Source: DATJPR01 sp035506295 (lineage in GTDB: Bacteria > Bacteroidota > Ignavibacteria > UBA10030 > UBA6906). Taken from it: a stretch of 28,361 nt of DNA. The first letter of the stretch is position 1, and every line of letters starts with the position of its first letter. The position numbers and the translations under genes are program-made. The notes under the pieces were generated by a model. That model saw only the letters and a list, made by a program, of their open reading frames with translations. It was not told the DNA's origin and did not search any database. The stretch lies in NCBI GenBank assembly GCA_035506295.1, contig DATJPR010000014.1, forward strand, positions 1 through 28,361. The letters are read 5' to 3'. Shown in pieces: positions 15,964-23,817 of this stretch.

Positions 15964-17247
15964 ATGACTTCCCGGGAACGCGTCGCAACCACCCTTCGCC
16001 ACGAAGAGCCCGACATGATACCGCTCGACCTCGGCGGGTGCGCCGTGACGGGAATTCACGCCAGCACGCTCTATCAGCTGCGTCAGCGACTCGGCCTCGA
16101 CCCTCCTGGAACACCGGTGAGGGTCAACGAGCCGTATCAGATGCTTGGCGAGATCCAACCCGACCTGATGCAGGCGATCGGTATTGATGTGGTCGGCCTA
16201 ATTGCCCGGAAGAACCTCTTCGGATTTGAAAACACGGAGTGGAAAGAGTGGAGACTGTTCGATGGCACTCCGGTCCTGGTCCCAGGAGGATTCAACACCG
16301 ACCCCGAACCGAACGGCGATATCCTGCTCTATCCTGAAGGAGACAAAGGCGCACTGCCCAGCGGAAGAATGCCAAGAGGGGGATTCTATTTTGACGCGAT
16401 CGTCCGCACCGCGGGAAAGATGGGACAACAACCGATTGATGAAGACGTGCTCAGGATCGAAGACAACCTGGAGGAATTCGGCCCGATTTCGGAACAGGAC
16501 CTGAGTTTTTTCACCCAAGAGGCGGAACGACTTTACGCGCAAACCGACAAAGCCATCCTCGCCACGTTCGGCGGGACCGCCTTCGGCGACATCGCGCTCG
16601 TTCCCGCAGTATGGCTGAAGAACCCCCGTGGGATACGTGGGATCGCAGAGTGGTACATGAGCACAGTTGCGCATAGAGATTTCGTCTATGCAATCTTCGA
16701 AAAGCAATGCGACATCGCAATTAGAAACCTCAGCACCATCCACGATGCGGTCGGCGACAAGGTGGCTGCAATCTACGTCACCGGGACGGATTTCGGAACG
16801 CAGGAGGGACCGTTCATCTCTCCGCGTGCCTATCGTGATCTCTTCCTTCCTTTTCACAAGACGGTCAATAGCTGGATCCACAAGAACACGGCGTGGAAGT
16901 CCTTCATTCACTCTTGCGGTTCCGTCGTTTCCTTCCTCCCCGATTTCGTCGAGGCGGGATTTGACATCCTGAATCCCGTTCAATGCTCGGCCGCCGGAAT
17001 GGACCCCCATGCCCTCAAGGAACAATTCGGCCGGCTCCTCACCTTCTGGGGCGGTGGAGTCAATACGCAATTCACGTTGCCCTTCGGAACGCCGCAGGAC
17101 GTGGCGACCGAGGTGAAATCTCGCATGGACACCTTCGGCCCGGGGGGAGGATTCGTGTTCAACACGATCCACAATATTCAGGCGAAAGTACCAATCGAGA
17201 ATCTGATGGCGATGATCGAGACCTTTCTCCGTTACAGATCGTACTAG
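15964..17247 (+). CDS. Uroporphyrinogen-decarboxylase-fold protein (UroD/MtaA superfamily)
   Basis: This 427-residue protein belongs to the UroD/methyltransferase superfamily, with an opening TSRERVATTLRHEEPDMIPLDLGG that is typical of the non-haem branch. I placed the start at ATG 15964 because GGAGGA at 15952-15957 lies six bases upstream; the frame extends to 15838 without a ribosome site. The zinc-site pattern of corrinoid methyltransferases is partly present: His316 and Cys318 (HSCG). The third ligand position, Cys in many methyltransferases, appears to be His403 (NTIHNIQ). True HemE is about 350 residues and has different motifs, so this is not haem biosynthesis. Related genes occur in carbohydrate and methyl-group loci, so transfer of a methyl group from a sugar or aromatic ether is possible, but the substrate is unknown. 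No corrinoid-protein gene is in the window. Confidence 0.82.
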   Translation: MTSRERVATTLRHEEPDMIPLDLGGCAVTGIHASTLYQLRQRLGLDPPGTPVRVNEPYQMLGEIQPDLMQAIGIDVVGLIARKNLFGFENTEWKEWRLFDGTPVLVPGGFNTDPEPNGDILLYPEGDKGALPSGRMPRGGFYFDAIVRTAGKMGQQPIDEDVLRIEDNLEEFGPISEQDLSFFTQEAERLYAQTDKAILATFGGTAFGDIALVPAVWLKNPRGIRGIAEWYMSTVAHRDFVYAIFEKQCDIAIRNLSTIHDAVGDKVAAIYVTGTDFGTQEGPFISPRAYRDLFLPFHKTVNSWIHKNTAWKSFIHSCGSVVSFLPDFVEAGFDILNPVQCSAAGMDPHALKEQFGRLLTFWGGGVNTQFTLPFGTPQDVATEVKSRMDTFGPGGGFVFNTIHNIQAKVPIENLMAMIETFLRYRSY

Positions 17248-17352
17248 TGCCGTTCCAACAAACTGATTGTACGGAAAGGCTCATGAACTGTATGTTGGAA
17301 CGAGCACTGTGCCCCTACAATCTGTAAAAAGAGTTAGTTGGAGGGGCACTAG
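17243..17352. repeat. Twin-hairpin (REPIN-like) element between the UroD-fold genes
   Basis: Hairpin A pairs 17246-17260 (AGTGCCGTTCCAACA) with 17293-17308, perfect except for one bulged base, around a 32-base loop. Hairpin B pairs 17309-17320 (GTGCCCCTACAA) with 17338-17349, 11 of 12 bases, around a 17-base loop. The outermost arms, 17243-17264 and 17332-17352, also resemble each other in inverted order. All four arms share the core GTGCC(N)TNCAA. The left edge contains the stop codon of the UroD-fold gene. It looks like a non-autonomous palindromic element or paired REP; it may also end transcription. Confidence 0.75.
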
Positions 17353-17414
17353 CATCGTGCGACCGCCTGAGCATGCTCTCCCTCCTGACGGATGGCGAGG
17401 AAAGGAATGGGCAC

Positions 17415-18419
17415 ATGAATAGCTTCGAACGCTACATGCGCATGGTCAAGGGGCAACAACCGGACATCGTCCCGCGCGTGCCGATCGTCATGCAGTTTGC
17501 CGCCGAGTATATCGGATCACACTACGGAGCCTTTGCCTCAGATTATAACGTCCTCGTCGAAGCAAACCGCAGGTGTGTTGAAGACTTCGGGTTCGATCAG
17601 CTGAGCGCGATTTCGGATCCCTATCGCGAGACACAGGGATTCGGCGGGACGGTCACGTATGTTACCGACGGCGTCCCCCGCTGTACCAATCCTCTCGCCA
17701 CTTCCAGGGACATTTCGCTGCTGGCCACGCCGGATCCCCTGACGTCGACGCGCATGTTGGACCGCATCAACGCCATTCGCGCATATCAGAAATCCTTTCA
17801 GGGCGAGTTCTCCATCATGGGATGGGTCGAAGGCCCTGCAGCCGAAGCCGCGGATCTCCGGGGGGTGACGAATTTCCTCATGGACACGATCGACGACCCG
17901 GATTTCCTCAATCGTTTGATGGACCGTTGTCTTGAGGTCGCTGTCGATTTTGCGCTCGCACAACTCCATGCAGGCGCCGACACCATCGGGATCGGTGATG
18001 CGATTGCGAGCCAGCTATCGCCCGACTTCTATGAGACGCATATTCAGCCGCGAGAGAAAGCGCTTGTGAAGGCGATCCAGAAAGAAGGGGGGCTGGTCCG
18101 GCTCCACATCTGCGGAAACATCACCCACCTGCTGCCGGGGATCGCAGACCTGCGTGTGGACATCCTGGACGTTGATCACATGGTGGAGATGGCTCGCGTC
18201 AGAAAGATGGTCGGAAACGGCGTCGTCCTCAGCGGGAACATCGATCCGGTGGGCGGGGTGCTCAACGGCACTCCCGGTGGAATTCGTGAACAGATGAAGA
18301 AGACCTACGAAACAGTCGGCAATCCTTATATGGTGAATGCAGGATGCGAGATCCCATCGCGAACTCCGAACGAGAACCTGAAGGCGTTGTGTGAGTCGAT
18401 TCGATACCAATCGATTTGA
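17415..18419 (+). CDS. Uroporphyrinogen-decarboxylase-fold methyltransferase-like protein
   Basis: This 334-residue protein starts at ATG 17415 with AAAGGA eight bases upstream; an earlier ATG at 17373 has no ribosome site. It opens with SFERYMRMVKGQQPDIVPRVPIVMQFAAEY, a UroD-superfamily start. The full zinc triad of MtaA-type methyltransferases seems to be present: His231 and Cys233 (HICGN), and Cys311 (NAGCEIP). The LSGNIDPVGG segment is also typical. It is clearly diverged from the neighbour gene 15964-17247 and is not a recent duplicate. The likely role is transfer of a methyl group involving a corrinoid protein, or a related C1 reaction, in the cytoplasm; haem synthesis is unlikely. It is followed by a XylE-like transporter after 16 bases, so the two are probably co-transcribed and may serve the same substrate. 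Confidence 0.84.
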   Translation: MNSFERYMRMVKGQQPDIVPRVPIVMQFAAEYIGSHYGAFASDYNVLVEANRRCVEDFGFDQLSAISDPYRETQGFGGTVTYVTDGVPRCTNPLATSRDISLLATPDPLTSTRMLDRINAIRAYQKSFQGEFSIMGWVEGPAAEAADLRGVTNFLMDTIDDPDFLNRLMDRCLEVAVDFALAQLHAGADTIGIGDAIASQLSPDFYETHIQPREKALVKAIQKEGGLVRLHICGNITHLLPGIADLRVDILDVDHMVEMARVRKMVGNGVVLSGNIDPVGGVLNGTPGGIREQMKKTYETVGNPYMVNAGCEIPSRTPNENLKALCESIRYQSI

Positions 18420-18435
18420 ACCGACGAGGATATGA

Positions 18436-19905
18436 ATGGAAGAACGTACCGTTGCAGTGCATGACTCCTATACCCTTCGCATTACGCTGGTGGCGACGCT
18501 GGGAGGACTGTTGTTCGGCTACGACACCGCCGTCATCTCCGGCACCGTCGGCGCCCTGAACTGGTATTTCGTCATGCCGCGCGAACTCCCGGAAATCGCG
18601 GCAAACTCCCTCCTCGGCTTCACGGTTTCGGGGGCGCTCATCGGATGCGTCATCGGTGGTGCAATCGCAGGCTTCATGGGCAATCTCCTCGGCCGAAAGC
18701 GATCGCTCCTTCTTTCCGCCGTCCTCTTCATGATTACCTCTATTGGCTCGGCGATCCCGGAGCTGGGTTTTGCGCCCGTCGGCACAGGCGGCTACGGCGT
18801 TCTCACGCAGTTTATTATCTACCGTATCATCGGGGGGGTCGGCGTCGGGATGGCATCGCTCCTTTCCCCCATGTATATCGCGGAGATCGCGCCGGCGGAC
18901 AAACGAGGGCGGCTTGTTTCCTACAACCAGCTCGCGATCATTATCGGGATGCTTCTCGTGTATTTTGTCAACTACGCGATCTCGCTCCAGGGCGATGACA
19001 TGTGGATCGATACCGTGGGGTGGCGATGGATGTTCGGTTCCGAAATGGCGCCGGCGGCACTCTTCTTTGTCCTGCTTCTGTTTATTCCGGAATCTCCACG
19101 GTGGCTCATGATGAAAAGCCGAAACGACTCGGCCCTCGCCATTCTGCGGAAGATCAACGGCGACCAGCGAGCGAAAGAAATCGGGGCGGAGATCCGGCAG
19201 TCCTTCGGGTTCCAATCCGCACGGCTTCTGTCGTTCGGCGCCAGAGTGATCGTGATCGGTGTCGCCCTCGCGGTGTTTCAGCAGTTCAATGGCATCAACG
19301 TCGTCATGTACTACGGTCCGGAGATCTTCAAAAACCTCGGGAGCGGGACGAGCGCGGCTCTCCTGCAAACGCTGATCGTCGGCGGCGTCAATTTCCTGTT
19401 CACTATCGTCGCTATTACGACGGTCGACCGGTTCGGGCGAAAGCCTCTCCAGATCGCCGGCGCTCTCGTCATGGCGGCCGCGATGATTTCACTTGGATTC
19501 GTGTTTCAAGCGACGCACCTCGGGCTGGCCGCACTGTTCTGCATGCTCTTCTTCATGGCCGGATTTTCCTTCTCATGGGGACCTATTGTCTGGGTGCTCC
19601 TTGCGGAGATCTTCCCGAACAAGATCCGCGGCGGCGCAATGTCGATCGCCGTGGCGGCGATGTGGATTTCGAATTACCTCGTTTCCTGGACGTTCCCCAT
19701 GCTCGACAAGAGCACGGCGCTCACGGATCTTTTCCATCACGGTTTCGCGTACTGGGTCTACGGCATCATGGCGCTCTTCGCCGCGATCTTCATGTGGAAA
19801 TGGGTGCCGGAGACGAAGGGGAGGACGCTCGAAGAAATGGAAGGTCTTTGGAGCCAACAGCGAAGAGACGGTATACAGGCTGAGGCGGCTGGGAGCAGGA
19901 AGTAG
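18436..19905 (+). CDS. xylE: Sugar porter, XylE-like D-xylose:H+ symporter
   Basis: This 489-residue inner-membrane protein resembles E. coli XylE strongly along its length as I remember it. It has SITLVATLGGLLFGYDTAVISG-type helix 1 (Asp30 corresponds to the proton-coupling Asp27), RIIGGVGVGMASLLSPMYIAE, PESPRWL, QQFNGINVVMYYGPEIF with the sugar-binding Gln and Asn residues, and PETKGRTLEEME at the end. About twelve membrane helices are visible. CGAGGA lies five bases before the start ATG. It should import D-xylose or a similar sugar with a proton. It follows the UroD-fold gene by 16 bases. The last residues (about AEAAGSRK) and the stop codon come from a 7-base repeat tract, so the natural C-terminus may have been altered by that repeat. 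Substrate by similarity only. Confidence 0.87.
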   Translation: MEERTVAVHDSYTLRITLVATLGGLLFGYDTAVISGTVGALNWYFVMPRELPEIAANSLLGFTVSGALIGCVIGGAIAGFMGNLLGRKRSLLLSAVLFMITSIGSAIPELGFAPVGTGGYGVLTQFIIYRIIGGVGVGMASLLSPMYIAEIAPADKRGRLVSYNQLAIIIGMLLVYFVNYAISLQGDDMWIDTVGWRWMFGSEMAPAALFFVLLLFIPESPRWLMMKSRNDSALAILRKINGDQRAKEIGAEIRQSFGFQSARLLSFGARVIVIGVALAVFQQFNGINVVMYYGPEIFKNLGSGTSAALLQTLIVGGVNFLFTIVAITTVDRFGRKPLQIAGALVMAAAMISLGFVFQATHLGLAALFCMLFFMAGFSFSWGPIVWVLLAEIFPNKIRGGAMSIAVAAMWISNYLVSWTFPMLDKSTALTDLFHHGFAYWVYGIMALFAAIFMWKWVPETKGRTLEEMEGLWSQQRRDGIQAEAAGSRK

Positions 19906-19924
19906 GAAGCACGAAGTAGGAGCT
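19876..19924 (+). repeat. Degenerate 7-bp tandem repeat overlapping the xylE stop codon
   Basis: Seven-base phasing can be followed from within the gene end, the clearest units being AGGAAGT (19897-19903), AGGAAGC (19904-19910), ACGAAGT (19911-19917) and AGGAGCT (19918-19924). The stop codon TAG of the transporter lies in the unit AGGAAGT/AGG. The unit differs from the repeat at 6610-6717 but has the same period. Confidence 0.65.
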
Positions 19925-19980
19925 ATCAAGGTTGTTCCACGTTCTCCGAATTCCAGAACATCCCCCGGAGGATCATCACC

Positions 19981-21615
19981 ATGGACGAATTACTGCTGCA
20001 GCGACGCGAGTTTCTCAAGATGCTCGCCACCCTTGTCCCCGCCACTGCTATCGACTGGGATGCTTTCCCATTCAATCACACACGCCTTGCCGGAACTGAT
20101 GAGTTCGACGCCATCGTGATCGGATCCGGGCTGGGCGGACTGTCATGCGCGGCCGCGTTTGCGCGGCAGGGATTCAAGCCGCTCGTCATCGAACAGCACG
20201 ACAAACCAGGGGGATTTGCGACGGCGTTCGCACGCCCGGGCGGGTACGTCTTCGACGTCTCGCTCCACTCGACGACGGTCAGTCAGCGGGACGGCCATTA
20301 CAACCTTCTCCCCGGTTTCCCCGAAATCACCTCAGTCGACTTCGTTCAACATCCGTCGCTGTTCCGGGCGATCTATCCGGAGCATGATATCAGCGTCCCC
20401 CAGAAGGACCCGAAAGCGTATGTCGACAAGCTCTCTGCTCTCTTCCCTGACGAACAGTCGGGGATCGCGGGCCTGTTCGAGGACATGCGGGGTCTTGCCG
20501 GCGACATCGGCCGGTTCTCGGCGGCACGGGGGCAGGTGGATATGAGTCGATTCCCCGCAGACTTCCCTGTCCTCTTCAGGCTCAGCGGAAAGACCTGGGG
20601 CGACATGGTCGATGCCCGTTTGCACAATCCCAAACTCAAAGCGATCGTCTCGGGACAGTGGGGCTACTACGGTCTCCCTCCTTCGAAACTCTCCTGCTAT
20701 TACTATGCCCTCCCGTTCCTGGGATACCTTACATACGGTGGGTTTTATCCGCGCGGTCGTTCGCAGGACATCAGCAACGCCCTCGCCCGCTACATTCAGG
20801 AGCATGGCGGGAAGGTCCTCTTGAACACCCGCGTCTCAAAGATCCTCGTGAAAGATCAGGCGGCCACGGGCGTGTCGACTGCCGACGGCAAAGAGTTCAA
20901 GAGCCGCGTCGTAATATCGAACGCGGATCCATTCAGCACTTTCCGCACCATGGTCGGCGACCAGCAGGGATTGACGGAGTATGAGTCCCGATGGCAGGAA
21001 TATAGTGTCAGTCTTTCCTGCTTCTCCGTCTTCCTCGGGCTCAAGGAAGATCTTGTGAAGAAACTCGGGATCACAGACTCCGAGATCTTCATTTCGTCGG
21101 GGTACGACCCGGAGGCCGATTATGCGGCCGCAGTGAAGGGAGACATGGATAACCCCGGCGTCGGCATATCACTCTACGACAACATTTTCTCCGGTTACTC
21201 TCCTGCCGGCAAGAACACCATCAGTCTGCTGACACTGCAGGGATATGGACCATGGGAGAAGTTCGAGAGGGATTATCACGCGGGGAAGAAGGAGGAGTAC
21301 AGGAGGGAGAAAGAGAGGATCGCGTCGATGTTGATTCAGAAGGCAGAGCGATCACTTCTTCCGGGACTCTCCAAAGCGATCGAAGTACAGGAGATCGGCA
21401 CTCCGCTCACGGTTGTGCGGTATACCGGAGCCCACCGCGGCGCCATTTATGGCTGGGACCAGACGGTCAACAATTCGGGCGCAAACCGCGTCGGGCATGC
21501 GACCCCGATCAAGAATCTTTATCTCGCCGGTGCATGGTCCAGGCCGGGTCACGGATACGGCGCGGTGATACCGAGCGGGCTTGAATGCTTCGGTGAGATC
21601 ATGAAGACGTGGTAG
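19981..21615 (+). CDS. Tat-exported FAD-dependent oxidoreductase, CrtI/phytoene-desaturase-like
   Basis: This 544-residue protein begins with a twin-arginine signal: QRREFLK at 7-13 matches RRxFLK, followed by a short hydrophobic stretch (MLATLVPATAI). The FAD-binding fold starts at AIVIGSGLGGLSCAAAFARQGF (GSGLGG at 48-53, Glu71 at the end of strand 2), followed by KPGGFATAF. The C-terminal segment LYLAGAWSRPGHGYGAVIPSG closes the FAD site. This is the COG1233 pattern of phytoene desaturases, carotenoid isomerases and retinol saturases. No carotenoid gene is nearby and the Tat signal places it in the periplasm, so it more likely oxidises or reduces another compound. GGAGG lies about nine bases before the ATG. 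It follows the xylE-like gene by 75 bases in the same direction. Substrate unknown. Confidence 0.83.
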   Translation: MDELLLQRREFLKMLATLVPATAIDWDAFPFNHTRLAGTDEFDAIVIGSGLGGLSCAAAFARQGFKPLVIEQHDKPGGFATAFARPGGYVFDVSLHSTTVSQRDGHYNLLPGFPEITSVDFVQHPSLFRAIYPEHDISVPQKDPKAYVDKLSALFPDEQSGIAGLFEDMRGLAGDIGRFSAARGQVDMSRFPADFPVLFRLSGKTWGDMVDARLHNPKLKAIVSGQWGYYGLPPSKLSCYYYALPFLGYLTYGGFYPRGRSQDISNALARYIQEHGGKVLLNTRVSKILVKDQAATGVSTADGKEFKSRVVISNADPFSTFRTMVGDQQGLTEYESRWQEYSVSLSCFSVFLGLKEDLVKKLGITDSEIFISSGYDPEADYAAAVKGDMDNPGVGISLYDNIFSGYSPAGKNTISLLTLQGYGPWEKFERDYHAGKKEEYRREKERIASMLIQKAERSLLPGLSKAIEVQEIGTPLTVVRYTGAHRGAIYGWDQTVNNSGANRVGHATPIKNLYLAGAWSRPGHGYGAVIPSGLECFGEIMKTW

Positions 21616-21652
21616 GCCCGGGAGGATGATCGGCATCGGCCATCACCCGGGC
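21616..21652. terminator. Hairpin between convergent genes
   Basis: GCCCGGG at 21616-21622 pairs with CCCGGGC at 21646-21652, and an inner TGAT...ATCA pairing extends the stem. It sits directly after the TAG at 21613-21615 and spans the stop of the minus-strand gene at 21645-21643. There is no T-run, so it may act as a bidirectional terminator or only as a 3'-end stabiliser. Confidence 0.45.
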
Positions 21653-23805
21653 TGACGCGCTCCGTCGCGCCAGCGCCAGATGGAGTTCAGGCAGCTGTCA
21701 AAGTACGTTTTGTCCGGGACCTTCTGGATCCAGCCGAGGCGGACCATGCGCTCTGCCAGGAGATCATACGGCGTACTTGTTCCAACGCGCAACGGGTGGA
21801 GATCAAAATCAAAATAATAGACGAGCTTTGCCGTTGCGCTCATATCAAAACGGGGCAGATCGATCTGATAGTCGCTGACGGCAACGGCAATCCGTTTTGC
21901 CTCGCGATCGACCATCACGGATAATGCGCCGTTACTCGCGGAGAGATCTCTTACGGCATCACCGGCGATCGTCCTGGGGATGAGCAGATACCATCTCTCC
22001 CGTGCGGGGACGTACGGGTCGGGGACATAGTCGCCCGCAGTCGGAGAGCATCCTTCGATGCGCCGTGGGTCGAGCACCAGAACGGCTGCCTTGCGGAACG
22101 CGTTGTTCACCCCGCAGGCAATGATCTCGGCAACCCCGTCACCGTCGAGATCCGTTGCCGCGACATCCGCGAGCTGCCCGACATGGAGGTATGAACCGAG
22201 TTCCTGCCCCGTCCTTGCGTCAAGCTTCACGATCAACGAAGGGAAGAAGGTGTGATTCGCAACGAGAATCACTTCCGGCCGCCCGGTTCCTTCGAAGTCT
22301 CCAACAACGAATGTCACAATGCTGAAGGTGGCCTTCGCCACATCGGATTTCTTCGGGAAGACCAGTTGACGCGAGACCGTTGCCTGCCAGTGGATTCCCC
22401 CTTCACGAACCGATTGGCACGAGATACACCATTCCGTTGAATCTTCGTCCCGCCGCGACCTGTAAAACACTTCATTGATCCCATCGTGGTCCACGTCATA
22501 GAATTGACACGTGCGAGCGATGGCCAACTCATAGTCCTGCCCCTCTGCCTGCCTTGCCACGCGCGTTCCGATATCATATTGTCCAAGGACTTCGTAGCGC
22601 GCGTTCTTCACCACGAGCCATTTGTCCCTGAGCTCCGCGAAACGGGGATTCTTGTCGATCGGACTTATGATACGGTAGCCGAGGGCCAGAGAGAGTCCAA
22701 GAATCAAAAGTGACGCAATGGGCCTGCGTCGTTTCCAAATTCTTTGTGCCGCAAGCTGCCGGAGGGGAACCTGGATTTCCTGCGTGAGACGGCGATCATA
22801 AATGACCTCATCCACCTTTTCCACGCCGACGACGACAGGGACATCACCCGCACCGAAGCCGCGCTTTCTCTCGGCGAAATAGCCTTCCGCAATTTCGAGC
22901 TGTACCTTCGGCACGACGATGTAATGGATCCGCGAATACAGGCACGCTTCGAGTTTCAGCCTCAGGGCCGATTCGTCGACGGCGAGGACGATGCGGTCCT
23001 CGCCGAGCGCCCCGGTGAATGCCACGCGCGATGAGACGATGATTTTCTTCCGGCTGTCCGAATCGCGGAGGAGTTCGCAAAATGCTGCAGCAGCAGCCCC
23101 GAGCCCCAACGACTCGCCAAAGACGGCGTTCGCCCCGCTGAACCGACAATGCACATGGTACGAGGGATAGGCCTTTCGCCCGGTCTCCTTCTCGACCAGC
23201 GCACGTGCAGCGTCCAGCGCGCGACGAATTACCCTGTGGTGCTGCCCGTCCGGATCGACGATCTGATCCAGGTAGAGAGCATCTTCGTTCGCGGCGGGAT
23301 GTCTTCTGGCCAGATCCATGGTAAAAGTCAGCAACCGGGCAAACGAGGGTGCATGCTTTGTCAGGAAGGGCTCGGTCTCCACCACAGGAACCCACACGGA
23401 ACACGAAGTTCCCCACCCCTTCGACCCGTGCTTCAAGACCCCGTTTGTTCGGCGTTGTTCCACGAAGCTTGTGGCGTTCTTGCTCAGGGAGGAAAGGCGC
23501 GCGTTCATCTGTTTCCAATCCTCGTCGTCGAAGAGATCAGGCAGTGCGCCCTGGGTGCTCCCGAGTAGTGCGAGGATTCGTTCGAAGAAATCCGGCGCCG
23601 TCCCTTCTGCTTCGAGAAACGGCAGGCTCTTCTTGATTTCCTCGAGAAGCTCGGGCGCGTACGCCTGCAAGCTCACCGGGTCACGGGTGTCAACAAGCGG
23701 CTCCAGGAACTCGCAGATCTGAAGAAGCCGCATCCTCCTGCTTGCAAGGAACGGGAGGGATTTAACAAGGGTCTGGAAAGCGTGTTCGAGGCGCAGCGGA
23801 TCCAC
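21643..23805 (-). CDS. Membrane protein with cytoplasmic Lon-like Ser/Lys domain and outer FG-GAP-like domain
   Basis: This 720-residue protein starts with GTG at 23805, 12 bases after the zinc-finger gene. Residues 1-130 are mostly helical. Residues about 205-335 resemble the Lon (S16) protease domain: FGESLGLGAAAAAFCELL places Ser232 at the Lon catalytic Ser, AFTGALGEDRIV matches the MTGEI-type strand, and ALRLKLEACLYSRIHYIVVPK aligns without gaps to the Lon segment carrying the catalytic Lys, here Lys284. No AAA+ ATPase part is present. A basic KRRRP precedes one membrane helix at about 361-380, so the N-terminal half is cytoplasmic. The outer half holds FG-GAP/VCBS-like repeats with calcium-type loops (DVDHDGINEVF near 437, DFEGTGRPEVIL near 500, DLDGDGVAEII near 545). 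It probably converts an envelope signal into proteolysis or binding inside. Function is inference. Confidence 0.7.
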   Translation of the reverse strand: MDPLRLEHAFQTLVKSLPFLASRRMRLLQICEFLEPLVDTRDPVSLQAYAPELLEEIKKSLPFLEAEGTAPDFFERILALLGSTQGALPDLFDDEDWKQMNARLSSLSKNATSFVEQRRTNGVLKHGSKGWGTSCSVWVPVVETEPFLTKHAPSFARLLTFTMDLARRHPAANEDALYLDQIVDPDGQHHRVIRRALDAARALVEKETGRKAYPSYHVHCRFSGANAVFGESLGLGAAAAAFCELLRDSDSRKKIIVSSRVAFTGALGEDRIVLAVDESALRLKLEACLYSRIHYIVVPKVQLEIAEGYFAERKRGFGAGDVPVVVGVEKVDEVIYDRRLTQEIQVPLRQLAAQRIWKRRRPIASLLILGLSLALGYRIISPIDKNPRFAELRDKWLVVKNARYEVLGQYDIGTRVARQAEGQDYELAIARTCQFYDVDHDGINEVFYRSRRDEDSTEWCISCQSVREGGIHWQATVSRQLVFPKKSDVAKATFSIVTFVVGDFEGTGRPEVILVANHTFFPSLIVKLDARTGQELGSYLHVGQLADVAATDLDGDGVAEIIACGVNNAFRKAAVLVLDPRRIEGCSPTAGDYVPDPYVPARERWYLLIPRTIAGDAVRDLSASNGALSVMVDREAKRIAVAVSDYQIDLPRFDMSATAKLVYYFDFDLHPLRVGTSTPYDLLAERMVRLGWIQKVPDKTYFDSCLNSIWRWRDGARQPG

Positions 23806-23817
23806 GCGTGAGCCGTG

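Noticed and set aside
17243..17352. Insertion sequence or transposon remnant with coding part
   Set aside because: The element is only 110 bases with no open frame; the repeat form fits a non-autonomous palindromic element better.
15964..18419. Haem biosynthesis gene hemE
   Set aside because: Both proteins have methyltransferase-type HxCG motifs and openings unlike HemE, and no other haem genes are near.
18262..19368. 368-codon open frame on the minus strand opposite the second UroD-fold gene and the xylE-like gene
   Set aside because: Very rich in Arg, Glu and His and spans two clear genes on the other strand; a shadow frame.
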